A stretch of DNA of 64,000 nt from Viola odorata. Its lineage: Eukaryota; Streptophyta; Magnoliopsida; Malpighiales; Violaceae. The stretch is from positions 16,766,443 to 16,830,442 of the forward strand of contig OY829538.1 in the NCBI GenBank assembly GCA_963691705.1. The letters are read 5' to 3'. Under the pieces are notes generated by a model. It saw only the letters and a program-made list of their open reading frames with translations, had not been told where the DNA came from and ran no database searches. Made by a program: the position numbers and the translations under genes. This document shows positions 30,572 through 39,889 of this stretch, one piece after another (position 1 is the stretch's first letter; the number at the start of each line of letters is the position of its first letter).

Positions 30572-31456
30572 TAGGGCTTGGCACGGTGCGGTTCGGTTCG
30601 AGTTTGGACAGAACCAGAACCAGAATCAGAGTTTAGAGCTGGTTCGGTTTGGTTCTGGATACTGTATTTTTAAAGGTAGAACCAAACCGCACCAGAACCA
30701 TTTGGTTCCGGTTCGATTTTGGGTTGTTCCAGATTGAGACTTCCAATGACCACTAGCACAGTCCCCAGCAAATCTTGGGAAACCCCAGAATTTTCGACCT
30801 GAAATGGGTAATACAAGCAGTCTTCAATACCAAGCTTGCAAATAAGGAAAGAAAAGGATCCTCCATTATTTGTGAGAGCACAAAGCAAGATATCCTTGCC
30901 ACTTTCATCCCTTGAGTATCCAAAATTCAAATCAACAAATAAAGAACCAAAACTGAGACAAAACCCAACCAGCATTTACCAGTCAAATTTGGATTCCGAG
31001 AAATCAACAAACAACGAAATGAAAAACTGACCTGTACTCTAGGAAGGGACAACCACAAGAAGAGTAATGCAGTGCCTAGGTTGAGCAACATAAGTCAAAG
31101 CCCACACTAAAGTCGTCTTCGGAATCTCCTTGGAGGCCTTAACTACAACAACAACCTTCTCAGCACCATCTGCGCCACGCCTCTCTTGCTTCCCTCGCAT
31201 TTATTATATAAATATATGATATAATAATAAGGCAGTGTTGCAAGAAACTAATAATATATATAATTATATAATATTTCGGGTAAATCGGATAAACTGGGTT
31301 GCATGATATATAGAACCGGAACCAAACCATTTATTTTTGAATGGTTCGGTTCAGTTCTGTTACACTATTTTTCGACTTAAAATTCGAACTAAACCGTCAT
31401 GGTTCGGTCTGGTTTGGAGAATCGGTTCGAGTTTCTGGCTTTTTCGTCCAGCCTTA
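30572..31456. mobile_element. hAT-like non-autonomous transposon carrying a captured gene fragment
   Basis: The ends are TAGGGCTTGGCAC (30572) and, inverted, TAAGGCTGGACGA (31456). The flanking 8-bp duplication is GGTTGAAG (30564-30571) / GGCTGAAG (31457-31464), seven of eight identical. An 8-bp TSD with TA(A/G)GGCT ends fits the hAT superfamily. Subterminal regions are rich in GGTTCGGTTC on one side and its complement on the other. The centre (30723-31200) is a fragment of a plant kinase gene. There is no transposase. It sits ~180 bp upstream of the Misato start codon. Confidence 0.75.
30723..31200 (-). pseudogene. Captured 5' fragment of a USP-domain receptor-like kinase gene (exon-intron-exon)
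   Basis: Minus strand. Exon 1 31200-31032 begins MRGKQERRGADGAEKVVVVV and continues KASKEIPKTTLVWALT and ITLLVVVPS, with a stop at 31041-31039 near its end. The intron runs 31031-30799 (GTCAG…TTTCAG). Exon 2 from 30798 reads GRKFWGFPRFAGDCASGH and is cut at ~30723. This matches the N-terminus of plant receptor-like cytoplasmic kinases with a universal-stress-protein-like domain (the group of Arabidopsis At3g13690/At1g55200). The retained intron means the fragment was taken up as genomic DNA. The kinase domain is absent, so it is not functional as such. Confidence 0.7.
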
Positions 31457-31464
31457 GGCTGAAG

Positions 31465-31777
31465 CTAGAGAGGGTCTAATTAGATCAGCTTAGTTGAGAG
31501 GGCCTTCCAAAACTTATTGGGTAAATCTCTTCTTCTTTCTTGTAAGAAAGAAGAACATTATTATCTTTAATTTTCTTGAGAAAATCCTCTAGTTTTAGAT
31601 TTGTGCAATCATTTTCGATGATTTCTTTTGTAGGGAGATGGGCCATGGTTTTGAACTAGAGTGTGACTTTTTTGGTGTTTCTTTAGGTCGGTTGTGAGGT
31701 ATAAAGCACATATATTCCAAATATGGTCAATTATCTATATCGACACGTATTGGATATCAATACTTGCCCGATACGGC
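31465..31777. other. Intergenic, no gene seen
   Basis: AT-rich, no coding signal. The right part around 31736-31777 has ATCGACACGTATTGGATATC and CGATACGGCTG, resembling a CGATACGTATCG-type repeat that resumes after the Copia element (33820: TATGTATCGAATACG). The Copia element is therefore inserted in that repeat. Confidence 0.4.
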
Positions 31778-31782
31778 TGAAT

Positions 31783-32524
31783 TGTTGGAAAAAAACTAAC
31801 TACACCAAGTTATCAGAATATTGGATTCTAGTAACGCCCAGGATCGATTTTTTTTCCCCACCACAAAATGAGTAACAATCAAACAATCACAAGAGAACGA
31901 CTCAAGAATGTTACGTGGAAAACCTCAACAGGTAAAAATCACGAGACCAACTCTGATAATCTCCACTAATAATAAATTATTAGGCTTACAATCATATCAA
32001 TACCAAAAGGTATTGACTCTCACAATCTCTCTCAACTCAATCTCGCAAACAACAAATCAAAATAGAGAAGTGAGAAACGGAACCAGAATTCTGTAGCTTC
32101 TATCTGGACTCGATTTCTGGTAACTCAGAAAACTTCTCACGGATCCAACTGTTCCAATTGAAGAACCAGATGTTGCAAACCCGTTGTCTAAATGTCATCC
32201 CGATCCAACGGTTAACGAAGTCGTAGTAACAAATCTTCCACAACTGCTTCTGTTTGTGCAAAATTAATTTTTCTCTCTTCTCTCACAGGATGCTCAACAA
32301 CAACCCTCTCACAATCTCTCAAGATGCTCAATAGCAACCCTCTCACAACCTTTCAATTGATTTACATTGCAACCGATGTAATTTCCATTCCAAACATGCC
32401 TATTTATAGGTAGCTAACATGAAAGAAGGCCAACTCATATCAATTTGGCTTTCTAGTTCAACTTGAATTCTATTCCAAGCAAAATTCCAACTCTCCTTTA
32501 GCCAATATGAGCTGGACTCCAACA
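31783..32524 (-). repeat. Copia 3' LTR (742 bp)
   Basis: Ends TGTTGG…CCAACA. Aligned to the 5' LTR, it differs by scattered substitutions and small indels, including an extra copy of GGATGCTCAACAACAACCC-like sequence around 32290. The divergence indicates a fairly old insertion. Confidence 0.85.
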
Positions 32525-32764
32525 ATTCTCCCCCTCCAGCTCATATCATGGGAGAATCACCTATCTTTATACACTCTAGATAGAGGTCAAGTTCGCTTTC
32601 TCACGGGTCAACACCATAAAGGTAACTCTTCTCCTTGGTAACTCTACCTAACCATCACAATCATTCAATATTTTATAAGTACCTTGTACTGTACTCTTAA
32701 CAACGGTTTCAATCAATCGGTAAACATTGCTAGAATCAAGCTCCACCTTCATGATTACAGTTGC

Positions 32765-32959
32765 TCATTTGCTTACCCTCATCAATCTATCTCTCGCTGA
32801 GTATCTATACCCGCAAGAATCCAATCTTCGAAGTGAGATTAAATTTCTTTTCAATTTCGGCACATATCTCACATTGCCGAGAATTCTTACCAATCCATCA
32901 TGTATCTTGATCTTCACATTACCAATACCTTCAACCTCCAGTTTTTCGTTATTGACCAA
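32765..32959 (-). pseudogene. Copia polyprotein fragment (protease to pre-integrase region)
   Basis: 65 codons reading GIGNVKIKIHDGLVRILGNV, then RYVPKLKRNLISLRRLDSCGY. This is the conserved block of Ty1/Copia polyproteins between the protease and the integrase zinc domain (…VRYVPNLKRNLISLG…). No RT, integrase or gag remains. It confirms the family and the minus orientation. Confidence 0.85.
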
Positions 32960-33093
32960 TGTGATAGATTTATCATCACAATCACCAATCTCTTACCGGA
33001 TCCTCTCTTTTCTGCACTACTAAAAGTTTAGCATCATTATCCTGAATAGTTGCAACATCATCAATCTTTCAAACCTTATGCTCCGCTACCAGT

Positions 33094-33814
33094 TATTGGG
33101 AAAAAGCTAACTACACCAAATTACCAGAATATTGGATTCTAGTAATGCCCAGGATCAATTTCTTTTTCCCACTACAAAATGAGTAACAATCAAACAATCA
33201 CAAGAGAACGACACAAGAATTTTACGTGAAAGACCTCAACAAGTAAAAACCACGAGACCAACTCCGATAATCTCTACTAATAATAAATTATTAGGCTTAC
33301 AATCACATAAATACCAAAAGGTATTGACTCTCACAATCTCTCTCAACTCAATCTCACATCTAGGCAAACAACAAGTCAAAATAGAGAAGTGAGAAATGGA
33401 ACCAGAATTCTATAGCTTCTGTCTGGACTCAATTTCTGGTAACTCAGAGAACTTCTCACTGATCGAACCGTTCTGATTGAAGAACCGGATGTTACAAACC
33501 ATCTGTCCAAATTTCAACCCAATCCAACGGTTAACGAAGTCGTAGGAACGAATCTTCCACAACTACTTTTGTTTGTGCGAAATTGGTTTTTCTCTCTTCT
33601 CTCACAGGATGCTCAACAGCAACCCTCTCACAATCTCTCAATTGATTTACATTGCAACCGATGTAATTTCCATTTAAAGCATGCCTATTTATAGGTAGCT
33701 AACATGAAAGGAAAGAAGGCAAATTCAATTCAATTTGGCTTTCTAGTTCAACTTGAATTCTATTCAAAGCAAAATTCCAACTCTTCTTCAGCCAATATGA
33801 GCTGGACTCCAATA
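33094..33814 (-). repeat. Copia 5' LTR (721 bp)
   Basis: Matches 31783-32524 along its length. Both termini have decayed (TATTGGG instead of TGTTGG, CCAATA instead of CCAACA), but the adjacent TGAAT duplication fixes the outer border. Confidence 0.85.
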
Positions 33815-33819
33815 TGAAT

Positions 33820-36613
33820 ATGTATCGAATACGAAATGAGATACTTAAAAAATTAATAAAATATTAAATTCAAATTGGATATGTTTAGGGATATTCCGTA
33901 AATACTAACGGATGCGCAGAGAATACTTATGGGATAGTTTTTTGTCAAATGTATAATTTATTTTCTTAAAAGTAAGGTCTCAAGTATAATTTTCAAAACT
34001 TAATAAATTTAAAGAAAAATCATATGATGCTTATGGGATTGGGTTAAATGTAAATTTTTTTTTTTATTAGTAGGTCTCAAGTGTAATTTAAAAACTTAAT
34101 ATAATCTTACAATTTTTCATCCACTCTCCAATTTTGTAAATCTCACAATTAATTTCTTGATTTTAATATCATATTTTGTAATCCTTGTAGTAGATCTACC
34201 TCAAAATTTAAATTATTTTTAGTGTTTAACAATATATGATTTTAATTTTTTCACAATGTATTTTATATTACAATATTTTGAGTATTAAGAAATGTTATTA
34301 AAATATTATTATATATTTTACATTCAATACACACGCGCGTGTGTACCTTTAAGCATATTTTTAAAAAAATTTAAAATTTACCGTATTGATGTATCATATT
34401 ATGTCGTGTCTGTATCTCGTGTCCATATATTGCTTCACAGGTTGTGAGATATGGGTGTGACCTTGAGGAGTTGAGAGTTTCTCTGTTTGGTGATAGAATA
34501 ACTTCCTTTGTAATTAAACAAAAAAATAGTTCGGGGGCCACATTAATCATTTAATTAAAGTTCAGGGGCCATGTATGTCTTTTTACCAATATTAAAATAT
34601 AATATTTATGTAAAAAAAAATATTTCACACAAAAATATTTTTGGTATAATATAAAAGTTTTAATAACGCCTCCAAAAGTAGGATTAACATAATTTTTTAC
34701 TTTGGTGCTTAAACTATATTGTAAGCAGTATATTAGTATTGTTATTGATGTTCTAATGTAGGTGTCGATAAAAAAAATCTTGTATTAATTCTGAAATAAT
34801 TAATTTTAAGTTCTTAGAATTAATTTTTTTTTTAACTCAATTAAGTAAATTAATCTTATAAATTAAAATTTAAATGTTTAAAATGATGTTTCATATTATT
34901 TTTATTTCAGTTCTCCAAATATTGTAAATAATTATGTAATTATTTAAAAACAACCATTAATGAATTTTTCTTTAAAGATTCAAACTTAATAAAAAATTAA
35001 GTTTAATATTTAATTAAAAATTATGATTTAAGTAAATGTACAAACTATTTTTCTTCATGTTTATGTATGAAAAAAATTCACATAATTAGCTAAGGAAAAT
35101 TAATTCCTTATCATTACAAATTTTACGAAATCAAAGTTAAGTAATTTAATATTTGTGTATATTATTTTTTAAGAATAATACATTATAAAAAGGTTTTCAT
35201 ATTTTTTTTATTTTTTTATTGAAAAATATTTTATTGAGGCAAGATAATTTCTTGTTTATTTTACATATTTTTTTATAGATTTTTTATTTTTAACTAAAAA
35301 GAATTATCACTTTGCACTTTTTTTTTCTCTCTCATATTTCTTTCTTTCTAGTTCTTATTCTAAAAATGGCAAGACATGAAATAGAAAACAACAACAACAA
35401 GAACAACAACAATAATAATAATTAAAAAAATAGTCTAAAAATAATTGTGATTATAATTTAATAAAAGAGAGAATTTTTTTATTGTATTTGTCCTTTATTT
35501 TTTTCTTAATTATATCAACTTCATCAACATTCATCACTCGCATTAAGAATCCATGAATGAGATCTTCTGTGTACTTTTACAGCAGTCTATTAGGTTACAC
35601 AAATTTACCCTCATCCATTTGTTATTAATTAAAAAACTAATTTAATTTTAAAGTTTTAAGAACTTTATGTTTACGATAAATATTTATTTAATTATTTTGG
35701 GTATAATGATAACTTATAAATTAGTAACTACCTATTAATCAATTTATTTTATTGTTTTTTTTATATATGACTCATGCATATTGAGTTGCACGTTTTTTTA
35801 TAGAGAAATGTGAGATTCAGACTTGTGTCATTTAATTTTAATTTTATATTTAAAGATTCAAAAGGTTACTCATTGTAACGATATATTATCTCAAAATTAA
35901 TTTAACTTTAACGTTCTAACGACTTTAAGTTTACAATAAATAAATATTTAATATATTTTATATACCTATCGCATGTTATCTTGATGACATAGATCATGTG
36001 TTCGATCCATAATATTATAATGATAACTAATAATATAACCAATTTTTTTTTAAAAAAATATCTTATTACTTTACCTAGCATATATTTTAGGGTAAACTAC
36101 ATAATTTTTTTTTTGTTTCAAAAATCTTTCACTTCGAACACATAAGACTTACATTAGAAAATCTATAATATCCTAAAACATTTTAATATAAACATTATAA
36201 GTGGTAAAAAATAAAAATAAATGGTAAAATGTTGAAAAAAACTTATAAATATTGGAGTAAAATGTATAACAATAACTATTTGATGATTAGATTATAAAAT
36301 ATTAATTTTTAGTATCTCTTTTTAATTATCTAACTTAATCCTTTTATATTGTTCAAACTCATTAATCAACTTTTGTCACTGAATTAATTTTAGGAAAAGC
36401 AATAAATTCTCTTTTTATTTGTCACTTATAGTTATTTTATGATTTTCTTAACTTTAAAAATAATTTGTTTCTAAAACAATAAACCATGTACTGCCTTCAA
36501 ATTATTGTTAAATAATAAAAATAAAATAAATACTATTAACCCATGTAGAAAATATTTTATGTACAATATATAATATTTTTTTCATAAAAAAAAATTAATG
36601 TAAATTATTTTGA
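33820..36613. other. AT-rich intergenic DNA, no gene seen
   Basis: Very AT-rich, with no credible reading frame. A microsatellite of AAC/AAT triplets lies at about 35384-35423. The short phrase GTTCAGGGGCCATGTATGTC near 34561, with a partial second copy at 34531 (TTCGGGGGCCAC), hints at decayed transposon ends, but I cannot define an element. Confidence 0.4.
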
Positions 36614-37265
36614 TAATATATGGCTAATATTGTCAATACTTGTAAATAAACTTCTCGATTATTCTCATAAAGATTGTTCTTTATTTTACCATATAATTTA
36701 TGTTAGAAAAAGTATGAATATTACCATTTATTTGTCACTTTTATCTAGTTTATGTTTCTTCAACTCTCTTAAAATCAATCCCTTTACTAAATTAAACAAA
36801 TAAAATAAAATAAAAAATATTAATACTTAAAGTCATTTAAATTTAAAAATAGATTAACTTATATTTTACTCATTGTGACTGTTTTTCAATTCCATACTTT
36901 TAAGGATATTTCTCACACTTTCAATTCCATAACTTTAATATTATGTGACTTAATATATGGCTAATATTGTCAATACTTGTAAATAAACTTCTCGATTATT
37001 CTCATAAAGATTGTTCTTTATTTTACCATATAATTTATGTTAGAAAAAGTATGAATATTACCATTTATTTGTCACTTTTATCTAGTTTATGTTTCTTCAA
37101 CTCTCTTAAAATCAATCCCTTTACTAAATTAAACAAATAAAATAAAACAAAAAATATTAATACTTAAAGTCATTTAAATTTAAAAATAGATTAACTTATA
37201 TTTTACTCATTGTGACTGTTTTTCAATTCCATACTTTTAAGGATATTTCTCACACTTTCAATTCA
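36614..37265. repeat. Near-perfect tandem duplication, ~315 bp units, 337-bp period
   Basis: 36614-36928 and 36951-37265 are almost identical (e.g. TGGCTAATATTGTCAATACT at 36621 and 36958; one visible difference AAAATAAAA/AAAACAAAA), separated by 22 bp. There is no coding content. The near identity means the duplication is recent. Confidence 0.9.
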
Positions 37266-37473
37266 TAGGAAGATAGTTTCGGTATTTAACATATTTTAGT
37301 TCTTAAATAAATTACCTTTCTCTTTTGCATTTTAGCATTGCAATTATTAAATTATTTTTAAAAAGATTAATTATAATTTAATATTATGGTATGAATATTT
37401 CATAATAGAAAATCACCTTCTTTCATTTTTCATACTATCAAAAAAATATTTAATATAAATTTAAATTCTAAAT

Positions 37474-37575
37474 AATTAATTTAATATACACTAATTATTC
37501 ATAACTTTAATATTAAGTCACATAATATTTTTTCAATTAATTTAATATACACTAATTATTCATAACTTTAATATT
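37474..37575. repeat. 41-bp direct repeat
   Basis: 37474-37514 and 37535-37575 are identical (AATTAATTTAATATACACTA…). They lie within 32 bp of the breakpoint where the truncated Athila-A' copy starts (37607). Confidence 0.85.
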
Positions 37576-37583
37576 TGTATAAA

Positions 37584-38996
37584 CTAAACTTTAATAATAA
37601 ATATACTTGATTGGGCGAGATTTGTAATGCTGGCTTGAGTAGCTTGCATAAACTGTTTAAGCATATCCTCCATTGAGGGTCCAGTAATCAGTAGGGGTTG
37701 TTGTGGGGCTGGGAGTTGTGGTGTATTGGGTCTAGGGACGAAATTTTGTAGGTTCATGGGTGGTGGTTGCTGTTGAGCATGGTATTGATTATTTGGGAAT
37801 TGAACCGTGGTGTTGGAGCTTGTGTTTCCTCTCCAACCAGGATTGTTATTATACTGAGTTTGGTTGTATTCGGGCTTGTGGGGTGGATACCTACCATACT
37901 GCTGTTGATACTGCAATACCGAATTAACCTCTTCGGGTGTTCCTTTGTTCAAGATGCATTCATCTGTATGGTGTCCTTGTTGCCCGCACATACCACATAT
38001 CATGGTCGGCTGTACCTGCTGTACCTGTGATTGTCCTACACAAAACTTATCCAAACGATCAGAAAGTTCATCCATTTTAGTTTCAAGTGCAGAAACATTA
38101 CCTGTAGGATTTTCTCTTTCACTTGACTCATTTAGCTCGCTATTTTCAGCCAAGATCTGAAGCAATTGATTCGCCTTCGTGAGGGTGCAATCTTGTAACG
38201 CTCCTCCAGCAGCTCCATCTACAACCAACTTGTCTCTAACACATAAACCATCATAGAAGTATTGTACCTGGTTCCAATCAGAAACTCCATGGTTTGGGCA
38301 GATTTCTAATAGGTTCCTGAAGCGTTGATAATACTCCCCAAAACTCTCTATGGGGGACTGTTTGATGGACACTATATTCTTCCTGGCATTTCCAGCCTTA
38401 CTAGAGGACCAAAATTTGTTGAGAAAGGTGCTCAACATTTGCTGCCATGTGTTAATCGAGTTATGCGGTAAGCTTAGGAACCAATTCCTAGCTTTATCCT
38501 CTAGGGTCCATGGAAAGGCTCGGAGTTTGGCTCGGTTGATGTCAACTCGAGGGGGTTTGTGAGTGTCACATTCCCAATGGAGATATTGCAGATGCTTGAA
38601 TGGGTTCTCGTTAGGCAGATCGTAGAACTTCTTAAGATTGTGGATCATGTTTGGTTTCAGGTTCCAGTCATGCTCTACGGGCGGATATTGGACACAAAAG
38701 TGTGTGTCCGGAGGTGGTCCCTCACTGTTCCGCTGCCTGAAGGTCTGCTCTATAGGAGGAGGTGGTGGTGGTGGCTGGTCCATTTCTTGTTCGAAGAGAG
38801 GGTTCTCTCTTACTGCTGCAAACGCACTTTCCCCCAGGCCTGTGGAAAAGTCTGCTGACTGCAAAAAACTGTTTTCAGAAACAGTTTCTTCAGATTCTGT
38901 CCTCTGCCTTTCTGCTCGCTGCTTCCTGTACTGAGCTTCTGTTTTTGTCAACTCTGGGTTGTATGGAAGTAATGGCAGTCGGGAGGACCTGGTCAT
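37584..38996 (-). pseudogene. Athila gag N-terminal half (truncated copy)
   Basis: The open frame starts MTRSSRLPLLPYNPE at 38996 and agrees with the first ~463 residues of the Athila-A gag, with Leu instead of Ile at residue 311. After NLAQS it runs into flanking AT-rich DNA (SIFIIKV) and stops. It contains the capsid region (~115-290) and zinc knuckle C-x2-C-x4-H-x4-C (334-347). The protease part is missing. Confidence 0.9.
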
Positions 38997-39052
38997 AAAA
39001 CAAGGAAATTAAAATTAGTACCGAAGAAATCCCCGGCAACGGCGCCAAAATT
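37607..39052 (-). mobile_element. Athila-A': truncated 5' internal region sharing an LTR with Athila-A
   Basis: 37607-39816 equals 43643-45852 at a constant offset of 6036 with only about four base differences that I can see. It includes the N-terminal half of gag and the PBS. At 37607 it stops abruptly in AT-rich DNA. Its LTR (39053-39873) is at the same time the 3' LTR of Athila-A. The layout is LTR-internal-LTR-partial internal. Confidence 0.9.
39031..39047 (-). other. Athila PBS (tRNA-Asp), copy A'
   Basis: TGGCGCCGTTGCCGGGG on the minus strand, 5 nt inside the LTR, complementary to the 3' end of plant tRNA-Asp. This is the usual Athila primer. An identical site is at 45067-45083. Confidence 0.9.
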
Positions 39053-39873
39053 TGATGGTTGCCGAAACCAGCAAAAATAAATCATGCAATTCACCATGCA
39101 CAATTAATTAAAACTGTAGCAAGTGGTAAAAGGATCGAACCGCAGGGATTTCTGGACAATAATAATTTCTGTTCAAAGACCAAAATTGTAACAGTGGTAA
39201 AAACCAATGAGTGGGATTTTGTGTGCAATTAATTTAATAAATGTAGAAAATAATAACAGTAAACAAGTGATGATTGGATTAACTCAGGTGATGACAGATT
39301 CCCGGTAAAGACTCAATCTAGACCATGATTCAAATAGTTGATCATCGATGCAAAAATATTCAAAACCAATTCTATAGAAAGGCTATAGAGACCAGCGGTA
39401 CTCTGAGCCTCCTGCTCTCCTCCTACTCAAGATTCCTAAGGCGGTACTCCTACTAGGATCCCTAACCGTTCAATAACTTTAAGGCGGTACTCCTAATAAA
39501 GTTTAATTGAAGGGTTGATTAAACACGGGGAGAGACCTTTCCCGATCTAGAAGAGAATTTCTTCTACTTCTATAAACCGGATTCTACCCTTTTCTAATTA
39601 GCTCTTACACTAATTAGTTACCTACAGATTCCTATCAACGATGTAGAATCCAACGTTTCTAAGAAAAGATGTAATCATTCATATTTAAAATCAAGTTAGC
39701 TACTCTTAATCAAAACATGAATAAATTGACATTTAATTAAAAAGGGTAGAAATATGGAATCGGAATTTATAAAACTCAGTTTGATCTCACAACATATCAT
39801 ACCATGATCCTAGAGTATCATCCAAAAGAGCAAAAAAGAGTGATGATTAATAAGGCATTTTAGCACTCAATCA
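39053..39873 (-). repeat. Shared Athila-A LTR with 598-bp internal deletion
   Basis: Begins TGATGGTTGCC and ends CACTCAATCA. It matches 45089-45852 and 46451-46507; bases equivalent to 45853-46450 are missing, joined as TAGAGT|ATCATCC. On its left are PBS and gag, on its right the PPT, so it serves as 5' LTR for A' and 3' LTR for A. Confidence 0.9.
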
Positions 39874-39874
39874 A

Positions 39875-39889
39875 ATTCCCCACACTTAC
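39875..39889 (-). other. Athila-A polypurine tract
   Basis: The minus strand reads GTAAGTGTGGGGAAT immediately before the 3' LTR start TGATTG. The same core occurs at the 3' ends of Athila-B and Athila-C. A second, internal copy TAAGTGTGGGGAA is at 41491-41503. Confidence 0.8.

Larger units (their letters stand above)
31783..33814 (-). mobile_element. Small Ty1/Copia element with two LTRs and TSD, mostly non-coding
   Basis: LTRs are at 31783-32524 (3' LTR) and 33094-33814 (5' LTR), with TGAAT target duplications at 31778-31782 and 33815-33819. A degenerate PBS (minus strand GGTAGCGGAGC, compare GGTATCAGAGC of initiator-tRNA-Met primed elements) lies just left of 33094. A purine-rich tract GGAGGGGGAGAAT (minus, 32525-32537) lies next to the 3' LTR. 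The internal region is only ~570 bp and codes for a short piece of pol, so the element is an internally deleted, non-autonomous copy. Confidence 0.88.

Noticed and set aside
38350..39000. Plus-strand ORFs opposite Athila gag (also 44386-45034)
   Set aside because: They are antisense shadows of the gag gene, identical in both copies because the DNA is duplicated.
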